The notes beneath the pieces are model-generated. The model saw only the letters and a program-made list of their open reading frames with translations, was not told the origin of the DNA and did not search any database. From assembly GCF_029893105.1 (NCBI RefSeq), contig NZ_JARXWG010000014.1:38909-102908 (forward strand): a stretch of DNA of 64,000 bases, given 5' to 3'. This stretch comes from Parabacteroides sp. PF5-9 (GTDB lineage: Bacteria; Bacteroidota; Bacteroidia; Bacteroidales; Tannerellaceae). How positions within the stretch are numbered: position 1 is the stretch's first letter; each line of letters starts with the position of its first letter. Positions 9,773 through 16,844 of the stretch are shown here, piece by piece. Both the position numbers and the translations under genes were made by a program.

Positions 9773-10249
9773 ATGCCCATGTTTAAGGATAAAACAATCG
9801 TTTATACTTCCGGTACATTTGATATGTTTCATTACAATCATTTGCGGATGATCAATTATGCCAGAAGTTTAGCAGATCTATTAATTGTTGGAGTAAGTAC
9901 GGATGAATTGGTTTCCTCCTATAAAGCGGCTCCTATTATTCCGTTCAATGAACGTTTACAGATTATTGAAGCATTAAAAACACCGGATATTGTTATTCCT
10001 CAACATACTTTGGATCATACGGAAATCGTAAAGAAACTCAATATAGATGCCTTTGTAGTCGGAGATGACTGGTATGGAAAATACGACTATCTGAAAGAGT
10101 TGAATGTACAGGTTTTTTATTTTCCTTATGGAACAGGTGTCTCTTCTTCAAATTTGAAAAAAACGATTCATGATTCGTATGAAGCGACCTTGAATTCTCA
10201 ACGACAGTCCAAGCCTGTGACTGTAAAGGGTTCTCACGAAAAAGAGTGA
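9773..10249 (+). CDS. Glycerol-3-phosphate cytidylyltransferase-like (TagD-type) nucleotidyltransferase
   Basis: A 158-residue CTP-transferase fold protein likely to activate a phosphorylated alcohol as a CDP-alcohol. The frame is open from 9653, but the family start is MPMFKDKTIVYTSGTFDMFH at ATG 9773 (ATG 9779 is also possible). A TAAGTTTG box at 9750-9757 would place transcription only about ten bases before this start. GTFDMFHYNH is the nucleotide-binding motif, but the usual HxGH is HYNH here. GDDWYGKYDYLK resembles TagD, and the C-terminal RTxGISTT signature is replaced by GTGVSSSN. First gene of the lipid-headgroup cluster; the exact substrate is unknown. Confidence 0.82.
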   Translation: MPMFKDKTIVYTSGTFDMFHYNHLRMINYARSLADLLIVGVSTDELVSSYKAAPIIPFNERLQIIEALKTPDIVIPQHTLDHTEIVKKLNIDAFVVGDDWYGKYDYLKELNVQVFYFPYGTGVSSSNLKKTIHDSYEATLNSQRQSKPVTVKGSHEKE

Positions 10250-10255
10250 TTTTTG

Positions 10256-10984
10256 ATGAAAAAATATGCTTTAATTACCGGTGGTACGAAAGGTATTGGA
10301 AAAGCTGTTGCACTCTGTTTAGGGAAAGCCGGTTATAATCTTTTACTGACTTATGCGACTGATAGCGTATTGGCTGAAGAAACTCAAAAAGAGTTGAGTG
10401 GTCTGTGTGGAGTCAAAGTGTCGGTTGTACAAGCGGATATCACTCAACGAGTTGCAATTGGCGTAATCGCTGACTATCTGACAACTCACGATTTATTGTT
10501 GGATGCTGTAGTGATGAATGCCGGATTGACTTGCCGGGATCCTTTTGAGCAGATGACGATGGAGAGTTGGGAAAAGGTATTCTTTGGCAATGTTCATTTC
10601 CCGGTATTTCTTTTACAGCGAATTATTCAGCAAATAAAAAAGGAAGGGAGTGTTGTGTTTACCGGTTCCTTGATGGGTATTCAGCCGCATTCTGTCTCGT
10701 TGGCCTATGGGGTAACAAAGGGGGCTGTTCATTCATTGGTGAAAAATCTGGTAAAATTTCTTGAACCTTACGACGTGCGGGTAAATGGAGTTGCTCCTGG
10801 TTTTGTGGATACGGAATGGCAAAAAACAAAACCGGCAGAGATTAGGCGTAATATTGAAAATAAAACATCATTGGGACGTTTTTGTGAGCCGGAAGAATTG
10901 GCCGAAGTCTATAAGATGTTGATTGAAAATAAGTATTTTAACGGAGAAATAGTTGTTGTTGATGGTGGCTATTTGTATAAATAA
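10256..10984 (+). CDS. Short-chain dehydrogenase/reductase, FabG-like
   Basis: A 242-residue classical SDR. The dinucleotide-binding motif GGTKGIG is at about residues 9-15, NAG follows near residue 87, and the catalytic YxxxK (YGVTK) is at about 149-153 with its serine in GSLMG. The ATG at 10256 is preferred over an in-frame TTG three bases earlier. The sequence resembles 3-oxoacyl-ACP reductases, but its place between a cytidylyltransferase and a CDP-alcohol phosphotransferase suggests it may act on a headgroup precursor or on the acyl chain. It begins 6 bases after the previous stop, so co-transcription is likely. Confidence 0.85.
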   Translation: MKKYALITGGTKGIGKAVALCLGKAGYNLLLTYATDSVLAEETQKELSGLCGVKVSVVQADITQRVAIGVIADYLTTHDLLLDAVVMNAGLTCRDPFEQMTMESWEKVFFGNVHFPVFLLQRIIQQIKKEGSVVFTGSLMGIQPHSVSLAYGVTKGAVHSLVKNLVKFLEPYDVRVNGVAPGFVDTEWQKTKPAEIRRNIENKTSLGRFCEPEELAEVYKMLIENKYFNGEIVVVDGGYLYK

Positions 10985-10990
10985 TTGGTG

Positions 10991-11884
10991 ATGGGTGAGT
11001 TGAATAAAGAATACGAATCATCCTTAAAGTCCATTGAAACAGAGAATTTCATTGATCGGATATTCTATCGTCCGGTTGGTTTCAGGATAGCTCGTTTGTT
11101 ACGGGGGACAGGTATAACCCCTAATATGGTGACTATATTGTCCATCTTTGTGGGTGCAGCAGCCGGATTTTTCTTTTATCAAGGGAGTTTATTGTATGCC
11201 GTTTGTGGTATTTCAGTGCTTATATTGGCCAATATCCTGGATTGTGTCGACGGACAGTTAGCTCGTTTGACAGGTATTAAATCTGAGATAGGCCGGATAT
11301 TGGATGGTGTTGCCGGAGATATCTGGTTTGCTTGTATCTATGTCGGATTGGCTTTACGTTTATCACAGTTATATGATAATTATTGGTTTTTTGCCTTAGC
11401 TGTTTTATCCGGTTTTTCCCATTTGATTCAGGCCAATATTACGGACTATTATAAAACGCTCCATTTATATTTTATCAGTAAAGAAAAGGGAGCAGAGTTT
11501 CAGACTCCGGATCAGATCAAATTGCATCAAGAAAAATCAGTTCAGGGGATTAATAAGTTTTTTTATTTCCTATACTTATGGTATACCTTGTTTCAGGTAA
11601 AGGTTACTCCTAAACTTCAACAGTTACTCATCCGGTTACATACGCGTTATGGTGATGATATACCGGAAGATATTCGTATTGCATTCCGGAAAAAGAGTTG
11701 TCAATTGATGCCTTTAATTGATATGTTGACTTTTAACGGACGTACAATTATGATGTTTCTGATTGTTTTGTCAGGGTATGTCTGGATCTATTTCTTATAT
11801 GAAATAATAGTTTTGAATCTCGTGTTAGCGATAGCTATGCATAAACACGAAAAAATGTGTACTTCTTTTTTGAATGAATTATGA
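10991..11884 (+). CDS. CDP-alcohol phosphatidyltransferase family membrane enzyme
   Basis: A 297-residue multi-pass inner-membrane protein of the CDP-alcohol phosphotransferase family, which transfers a phospho-alcohol from a CDP-linked donor. The signature is seen near residues 79-105: DCVDGQLAR, eight residues, then GRILDGVAGD. The first three aspartates fit DxxDGxxAR...GxxxD, but the fourth is one residue later than the usual GxxxDxxxD (DGVAGD). The ATG at 10991 is preferred to the TTG at 10985. Its stop overlaps the ATG of the next gene (ATGA), showing tight coupling with the acyltransferase. The substrate cannot be told from sequence. Confidence 0.87.
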   Translation: MGELNKEYESSLKSIETENFIDRIFYRPVGFRIARLLRGTGITPNMVTILSIFVGAAAGFFFYQGSLLYAVCGISVLILANILDCVDGQLARLTGIKSEIGRILDGVAGDIWFACIYVGLALRLSQLYDNYWFFALAVLSGFSHLIQANITDYYKTLHLYFISKEKGAEFQTPDQIKLHQEKSVQGINKFFYFLYLWYTLFQVKVTPKLQQLLIRLHTRYGDDIPEDIRIAFRKKSCQLMPLIDMLTFNGRTIMMFLIVLSGYVWIYFLYEIIVLNLVLAIAMHKHEKMCTSFLNEL

Positions 11885-12708
11885 AAGAGACTGTAGTTGA
11901 TATCAATGATTTACAAAAAATAGTTCCTTTTTTTAGGTCTCGTTTTGGAAAACTCATCGGAAAGGCTGCAATTAAATTATTTAGTATTGATAAAGTCAAC
12001 AGAGTACATGCTAATAATTGTCATTTAAGAGGTTCTGCGTTTACTTCTGCTATCTTAAATGATCCGATTATTGACTTAAAATATGAAGTGCACAACAAAG
12101 AGATTCTTGAGAGTCTTCCAGAAGGTGCTTTTATCACGGTTTCCAATCATCCGATAGGTTCATTGGATGGGATTATGTTGATTGATATATTTGCATCACG
12201 TCGTCCCGATTTTAAAGTGATGGTAAATGGTATCCTGACTCAGATAGGCGCGATGGATGATAATTTTATCTCTGTAGTTCCTGATTCGACGAACAAAGGA
12301 GCTAATCTTGCCAATGTAAATGGGGTACGGCTTTCGCTACAACGATTACGTGAAGGTCATCCTATGGGGTTTTTTCCGGCGGGTGCGATCTCTTTTTATG
12401 ATAAAAAGAAAAAGAAAATAGAGGATCTTTCCTGGGCGCATAGTGTGATTCGATTGATTCGAAAAGGAAATGTACCGGTATACCCGGTCTATTTTGACTT
12501 TCTGAATACCCGTTTTTTTTATTGGCTGGGGAATATAGACTGGCGGATACGTACATTACGTATACCGGTGGAAGCCTTTAATAAGCGAGGCAAAAAAGCG
12601 GATGTATATATAGGAGACCCTATTCCACCCGAAGAGATTCAATCTATTACAGATGATGAGGCATTAGCCGATTTTCTATATAAACGCACATACGCCTCAA
12701 AAAAATAA
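11881..12708 (+). CDS. Lysophospholipid/hemolysin-type acyltransferase
   Basis: A 275-residue PlsC-like acyltransferase. The catalytic box is SNHPIGSLDG, with His and Asp five residues apart rather than four; I believe this spacing is the form seen in the hemolysin-type (COG3176) acyltransferases that include ornithine-lipid enzymes. The substrate-binding block FFPAGAISF takes the place of the EGTRS motif, again as in that subgroup. No clear membrane-spanning helix, so it is probably peripheral on the inner membrane. It overlaps the CDP-alcohol enzyme gene by four bases and ends the four-gene lipid unit. The acyl acceptor is unknown. Confidence 0.85.
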   Translation: MKETVVDINDLQKIVPFFRSRFGKLIGKAAIKLFSIDKVNRVHANNCHLRGSAFTSAILNDPIIDLKYEVHNKEILESLPEGAFITVSNHPIGSLDGIMLIDIFASRRPDFKVMVNGILTQIGAMDDNFISVVPDSTNKGANLANVNGVRLSLQRLREGHPMGFFPAGAISFYDKKKKKIEDLSWAHSVIRLIRKGNVPVYPVYFDFLNTRFFYWLGNIDWRIRTLRIPVEAFNKRGKKADVYIGDPIPPEEIQSITDDEALADFLYKRTYASKK

Positions 12709-12807
12709 ATTCTTCCCGCATTGTATCAATCTTCCATAGTGATTATTTGAATTAAGTTTGTAATTTTGTCAGGTAAACTGAAATAATTACAGATTTTAGT
12801 AAAGCAG

Positions 12808-13995
12808 ATGGCAAAAGTTGATATTCAACAAATAAAACAACGTTTTGGTATTATAGGGAATAGTCTGGGGCTCAATCGAGCCATTGATGTGGCTTTGCAG
12901 GTTGCACCCACTGATATGTCTGTTCTTATTACTGGAGAGAGTGGAGTTGGAAAAGAGACATTCCCGCAGATTATTCATCAGAATAGTCCGCGTAAGCATG
13001 GACAATACATAGCTGTAAATTGCGGGGCAATTCCGGAAGGAACAATTGATTCGGAACTGTTTGGACATGAAAAAGGTTCATTTACGGGTGCATTGGCAGA
13101 TCGTAAAGGGTATTTTGAAGGATCCGACGGTGGAACTATTTTTTTGGATGAGGTAGGGGAGTTGCCGATTCCGACACAAGCTCGTTTGTTGCGTGTATTG
13201 GAGACCGGAGAGTTTATCAAAGTCGGTTCTTCTAAGGTGCAAAAGACCAATGTACGGATTGTTGCAGCGACCAATGTTAATCTGATGCAAGCTGTTGCTG
13301 ATGGAAAATTCCGAGAAGACCTGTATTATCGTTTGAATACTGTACCTATTCAAGTACCGCCCTTACGTGAACGTTCTGAGGATATTTTGTTGTTGTTCCG
13401 GAAGTTTGCCGGTGATTGTGCAGAGAAGTACCGTATGCCGGCTATTCATCTGGATGAGGAAGCCCGGCAATTACTGACTTCCTACAGATGGCCTGGTAAT
13501 GTCAGGGAACTGAAGAATATTACGGAACGTATTTCTGTTATCGAAGAAAACCGGGATGTCACAGCGGATATTTTAAGACAATATCTGCCTGATCTGACAA
13601 GAGATAAATTACCTGTACTTGTCAAACAGGAAAGTGATCAGAAAATTTTTAATAGTGAACGTGAAATCCTTTATCAGGTATTGTTTGATATGAAAAAGGA
13701 TGTGACCGAATTAAAAAAACTGGTTCATGATATCATGGGTGGAAATATACAGCCCCCCAACGATTCCGCATATGCTCATCATCCGATTCATCCGGCTGCG
13801 GTTCACCCTGTAGAGGCACCTATCCAGGAAGCAGAAGATGTGGTTGAAGAATCTCTTTCTTTGGAAGATGTGGAGAAAGAGATGATCCGAAAAGCTTTAG
13901 AACGTCATAACGGACGGAGAAAAAATGCAGCGGCTGATTTGAAAATATCAGAACGTACCTTATATCGGAAAATCAAAGAATATAATTTGGAATAA
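12808..13995 (+). CDS. Sigma-54-dependent Fis-family transcriptional activator without receiver domain
   Basis: A 395-residue AAA+ enhancer-binding protein. The N-terminus leads straight into the AAA+ domain with Walker A GESGVGKE (about residues 47-54), the sigma-54 contact loop as GSFTGA, and Walker B GGTIFLDEVGE. The C-terminus has a Fis-type helix-turn-helix (RKNAAADLKISERTLYRKIK). There is no receiver, GAF or PAS domain, so activity must be set by level or partner proteins. A histidine/proline-rich linker lies between the two domains. It begins 100 bases after the acyltransferase and is followed at once by lptE, so it may control envelope genes; this is inference. Confidence 0.92.
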   Translation: MAKVDIQQIKQRFGIIGNSLGLNRAIDVALQVAPTDMSVLITGESGVGKETFPQIIHQNSPRKHGQYIAVNCGAIPEGTIDSELFGHEKGSFTGALADRKGYFEGSDGGTIFLDEVGELPIPTQARLLRVLETGEFIKVGSSKVQKTNVRIVAATNVNLMQAVADGKFREDLYYRLNTVPIQVPPLRERSEDILLLFRKFAGDCAEKYRMPAIHLDEEARQLLTSYRWPGNVRELKNITERISVIEENRDVTADILRQYLPDLTRDKLPVLVKQESDQKIFNSEREILYQVLFDMKKDVTELKKLVHDIMGGNIQPPNDSAYAHHPIHPAAVHPVEAPIQEAEDVVEESLSLEDVEKEMIRKALERHNGRRKNAAADLKISERTLYRKIKEYNLE

Positions 13996-13998
13996 GTG

Positions 13999-14511
13999 AT
14001 GGTTAGAAAAAATATATTGGGTATTTGTTGTGTACTGTTGATGAGTATAACAGCCTGTTCTATTTCCTATAAATTCAATGGTGCTTCAATTGATTATTCT
14101 AAGGTATCATCTATCTCTATCCATGATTTTCCGAATCAAGCTCCCATGGTATACCCTCCTTTGTCGCAGATGCTGACAGAGAAGGTTAAAGATATTTATA
14201 CGCGACAAACACGTTTGCAGATGGTTACCAGTAATGGTGATCTAGACTTGGAGGGTGAGATTATCGGTTATGAATTAACTCCTTTGGCAGTAAAAGAAAA
14301 TGCGATGGAGAGTCAAACACGATTGACGATCACAATCAGAGTGCGTTATACCAACCGTACAGCGCCGGAGGATGATTATGAACAGTCGTTTACAGCCTAT
14401 CAGGAGTATGATTCTAGTAGAATGCTGGATGATGTGCAGGCTGAATTATGTACAGCCATTATCGAAGAATTAGTTGATCAGATTTATAATACTACAGTAG
14501 CAAATTGGTAA
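13999..14511 (+). CDS. lptE: LptE-family lipoprotein for LPS assembly
   Basis: A 170-residue probable outer-membrane lipoprotein. It begins with a short hydrophobic signal ending in SITACS, a lipobox with the cysteine to be lipidated. The YKFNGASIDYSKVSSISIHDF start of the mature part is characteristic of the Bacteroidetes LptE family, which partners LptD in lipopolysaccharide export. The ATG at 13999 follows an in-frame GTG and the preceding stop by a few bases, so it is co-transcribed with the sigma-54 activator gene. The next gene begins one base after its stop. Confidence 0.85.
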   Translation: MVRKNILGICCVLLMSITACSISYKFNGASIDYSKVSSISIHDFPNQAPMVYPPLSQMLTEKVKDIYTRQTRLQMVTSNGDLDLEGEIIGYELTPLAVKENAMESQTRLTITIRVRYTNRTAPEDDYEQSFTAYQEYDSSRMLDDVQAELCTAIIEELVDQIYNTTVANW

Positions 14512-14512
14512 G

Positions 14513-15286
14513 ATGAAACCAGCCGTTTTATATCACTATATGGAAACATCAACATTGCTTTCGGAAGAGACTCTTCCGGAATTGGAATTGTTGGTTTTTC
14601 AGTATCCCTATTTTGATATAGCCCGGCTGTTGTATCTTAAAAACCTGGCTGTATTGGATGATCCCCGTTTTAGTCCGGAACTTAAAAAAACAGCTATTTA
14701 TATTCCTGACAGAAAACGACTTTTTTTTCTGATAGAAGGAGAGCGTTTCGGGTTGAAACTTCCGTTGTCAGGACAAGAACGGACAACATCAGATGGAACA
14801 TCATTCTCTTTGATTGATAATTTTCTTTCTTCTTATGAAAATAAGAAGAGTAAAGAGGGAGAAGAAGATCTGACCATTCAATCGTCGGCCTCTTCCGATT
14901 ATATATACTGGGCTTATTCGTCGGAAGAACCAACAGAAGAACAAGATTCCCATAAACTACAACATCATACACTTATTGACTCATTTATTGAAAATGAGGA
15001 AAATAGGACACCAGGTAGTCGGTTGATCAATCTGGAAGAAGATGAACCGAATGAGGAATCGGAAATACCATTGTCTATTGTTGAATTGGAGGAGGATGCT
15101 TTTTTTGAGTCAATGGAAAATTCTTATCTGACCGAAACTCTGGCACGGATTTATATCAAACAAAAGCGCTATACTAAAGCATTGCAAATAATTAAAAACT
15201 TAAGTTTGATTTATCCGGAAAAAAATGTTTACTTTGCAGACCAAATCAGATTTTTGGAAATGTTGATTATTAACAATAAAAAATAA
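14513..15286 (+). CDS. Hypothetical acidic protein with C-terminal TPR-like helices
   Basis: A 257-residue protein with no signal peptide. The N-terminal third is helical (PELELLVFQYPYFDIARLLY). The middle, about residues 100-190, is very acidic and low in complexity. The C-terminus (ETLARIYIKQKRYTKALQII) looks like one tetratricopeptide repeat. The gene lies between lptE and secG with gaps of 1 and 7 bases, so it is in their operon. The function is unknown; a scaffolding or interaction role in envelope assembly is only a guess from context. Confidence 0.8.
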   Translation: MKPAVLYHYMETSTLLSEETLPELELLVFQYPYFDIARLLYLKNLAVLDDPRFSPELKKTAIYIPDRKRLFFLIEGERFGLKLPLSGQERTTSDGTSFSLIDNFLSSYENKKSKEGEEDLTIQSSASSDYIYWAYSSEEPTEEQDSHKLQHHTLIDSFIENEENRTPGSRLINLEEDEPNEESEIPLSIVELEEDAFFESMENSYLTETLARIYIKQKRYTKALQIIKNLSLIYPEKNVYFADQIRFLEMLIINNKK

Positions 15287-15293
15287 GACTAAA

Positions 15294-15653
15294 ATGTACG
15301 TGTTTATTTCTATTCTGATCCTGATCGCTTCGATCTTATTGATCTTGATCGTAATGATTCAGAACTCAAAAGGGGGAGGTTTGGCATCAGGGTTCTCTTC
15401 TTCTAACCAGATTATGGGTGTACGTAAAACGACAGATTTTCTGGAAAAAACAACATGGGGATTAGCTGGAACAGTAATTGTACTGAGTATAATTATTACT
15501 GCATTTATTCCTCGTGAACAACAAACGAACCAATCGGAAATCAGACAACAAGTCAATGACGCTGTAGTTATTGATCCGAATATGATTGCACCTGACTTTG
15601 GAACAGCACAACCTGCTCCGGCTGATGCAACTCCCGATGCTCCGACAGAATAA
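15294..15653 (+). CDS. secG: Preprotein translocase subunit SecG
   Basis: A 119-residue inner-membrane subunit of the SecYEG channel that assists protein export. Two membrane segments flank the conserved cytoplasmic loop (MIQNSKGGGLASGF, about residues 21-34; second segment about 54-72). The C-terminal tail is longer than in E. coli and rich in proline, alanine and aspartate, as is common in Bacteroidetes. It ends the long envelope operon and is followed by a strong terminator. Confidence 0.93.
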   Translation: MYVFISILILIASILLILIVMIQNSKGGGLASGFSSSNQIMGVRKTTDFLEKTTWGLAGTVIVLSIIITAFIPREQQTNQSEIRQQVNDAVVIDPNMIAPDFGTAQPAPADATPDAPTE

Positions 15654-15678
15654 ATACATTGTATAAGAAATACAGGGG

Positions 15679-15712
15679 AAAGACATTCAATTGACGAATG
15701 TCTTTTTTCTTT
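15679..15712 (+). terminator. secG intrinsic terminator
   Basis: AAAGACATTC (15679-15688) pairs with the GAATGTCTTT that begins at 15696, a stem of about ten pairs with a seven-base loop that runs into a T-rich tail. It closes the operon that ends with secG. Confidence 0.88.
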
Positions 15713-15737
15713 TGTGATACAAATAGATTGAGTAGTC

Positions 15738-16040
15738 ATGGAAGATATTAATTGGAATGGTTTATTGATAGGTGCTGTGACTTTTGTAATAATTGGCTTG
15801 TTCCATCCGATTGTCGTCAAAGCCGAATACTATTGGGGTACCAAATGTTGGTGGCTTTTTCTATTATTGGGCATAATAGGTATAGTTGCATCACTATTTA
15901 TCCAAAATGTGTTTCTGTCTGCTATTTGTGGTGTGTTTGCTTTTTCTTCTTTCTGGACAATAAAAGAGTTGTTTGAACAGGTAGAACGCGTTCGTAAAGG
16001 ATGGTTTCCTAAAAATCCAAAGCGAAAATATCCATTCTAA
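15738..16040 (+). CDS. DUF4491 family small membrane protein
   Basis: A 100-residue membrane protein matching DUF4491. Three hydrophobic segments are visible, at about residues 7-26, 38-53 and 56-75, and the C-terminus is short and basic (RKGWFPKNPKRKYPF). The conserved FHPIVVKAEYYWGTKCWW stretch between the first two segments is characteristic. It stands alone after the secG terminator. The function is unknown. Confidence 0.85.
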   Translation: MEDINWNGLLIGAVTFVIIGLFHPIVVKAEYYWGTKCWWLFLLLGIIGIVASLFIQNVFLSAICGVFAFSSFWTIKELFEQVERVRKGWFPKNPKRKYPF

Positions 16041-16072
16041 TTGTAAATCGGCAATACTCTTCTTTTGTTTTC

Positions 16073-16102
16073 TTGATAATCCGTAACTTCATTCTATCTT
16101 TG
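16073..16102 (+). promoter_or_regulatory. Promoter of the 67-residue basic protein gene
   Basis: TTG at 16073-16075 and TATCTTTG at 16095-16102 are 19 bases apart, a good match to the Bacteroidetes promoter pattern. The start codon follows 22 bases later. Confidence 0.65.
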
Positions 16103-16124
16103 TCGCGATTAATAATAAATAAAG

Positions 16125-16328
16125 ATGAAAACAAAAAAGAAAAATGAGTTGGTTCAATATTTAAAAGCCAACCGTAAGGGAAGCCGTGAGGCTGAACTGG
16201 AACAGCACAGTCGCCCTGTTAGTTATAACCGGGTATATCGTTCTAAAAAAGTGTATGACCGCAAGAAATATAAGGCAGATGATAAGGATCTGCCTTATTT
16301 GTTTTTATTACTGGGTATTCTGAATTAA
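16125..16328 (+). CDS. Hypothetical small basic protein (67 residues)
   Basis: A short lysine/arginine-rich protein (MKTKKKNELVQYLKANRKGS at its start) with no membrane segment until a hydrophobic C-terminal tail. A well-formed promoter precedes it. Its last codons pass through a perfect hairpin and T-rich run (16272-16302), and its stop lies 21 bases inside the convergent TlpA-like gene. The tail PYLFLLLGILN may therefore be an artefact of translation through a terminator. No family is recognised with certainty. Confidence 0.68.
   Translation: MKTKKKNELVQYLKANRKGSREAELEQHSRPVSYNRVYRSKKVYDRKKYKADDKDLPYLFLLLGILN
16272..16306 (+). terminator. Terminator hairpin inside the 3' end of the small basic gene
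   Basis: AAGGCAGAT (16272-16280) pairs with ATCTGCCTT (16288-16296), a perfect 9-bp stem with a 7-base loop, followed by ATTTGTTTTTATT. It is located before the ORF's stop codon, which is unusual. Confidence 0.75.
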
Positions 16329-16832
16329 TGCGGTTAATTGATCTGCATTGATATGTAACTTTTCGATAGCCATCCAGGTCACAATGCCTTCTTCATTGAT
16401 GATATACAATCTGGGAATTGTACTATTTGCAAACAGATTGAAAATGCTTCGATCCGGGTCAATATATTTGGGTATTGTAAATTGTCGTTTTTCATCATTC
16501 CAATAAGTATCTGTAACTTCTTTACTTTGTTGCCGAGCAATGGCAACAACTAAATATTGCGGATCATCCATTAAGTTTTCCCATACTCTTTGAACGATGG
16601 GTAATTCGCGGTCGCAATCTTCACAAGTCGTGGAGAATAATACCAACAACGATTTTTTGCCCAGGAACTCCTCTGAATTGAATAGGCCTTCTGCCCCATC
16701 AGATACGGTAAATGACGGTACTTTATCCCCTGTATGGATATAATTAATCATTTCACCTGAATTCGGATCATCCTCATTAATACAGGAGAAAAGAGAAAAT
16801 GTCAGAAGAGTGATAAACCAAGTGTATCGCAT
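16308..16832 (-). CDS. TlpA-like thioredoxin-fold lipoprotein
   Basis: A 174-residue probable lipoprotein (signal peptide ending FSLFSC, cysteine at about residue 17). A thioredoxin-like fold follows with the redox pair CEDC in LFSTTCEDCDRELP and the cis-proline region STIPRLYIIN. It probably acts in the periplasm as a thiol-disulfide reductant or isomerase. It starts 12 bases after the M14 peptidase gene and is likely co-transcribed with it. Its 3' end overlaps the converging small ORF by 21 bases. Confidence 0.88.
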   Translation of the reverse strand: MRYTWFITLLTFSLFSCINEDDPNSGEMINYIHTGDKVPSFTVSDGAEGLFNSEEFLGKKSLLVLFSTTCEDCDRELPIVQRVWENLMDDPQYLVVAIARQQSKEVTDTYWNDEKRQFTIPKYIDPDRSIFNLFANSTIPRLYIINEEGIVTWMAIEKLHINADQLTALIQNTQ

Positions 16833-16844
16833 ATTTTTGTTTGA

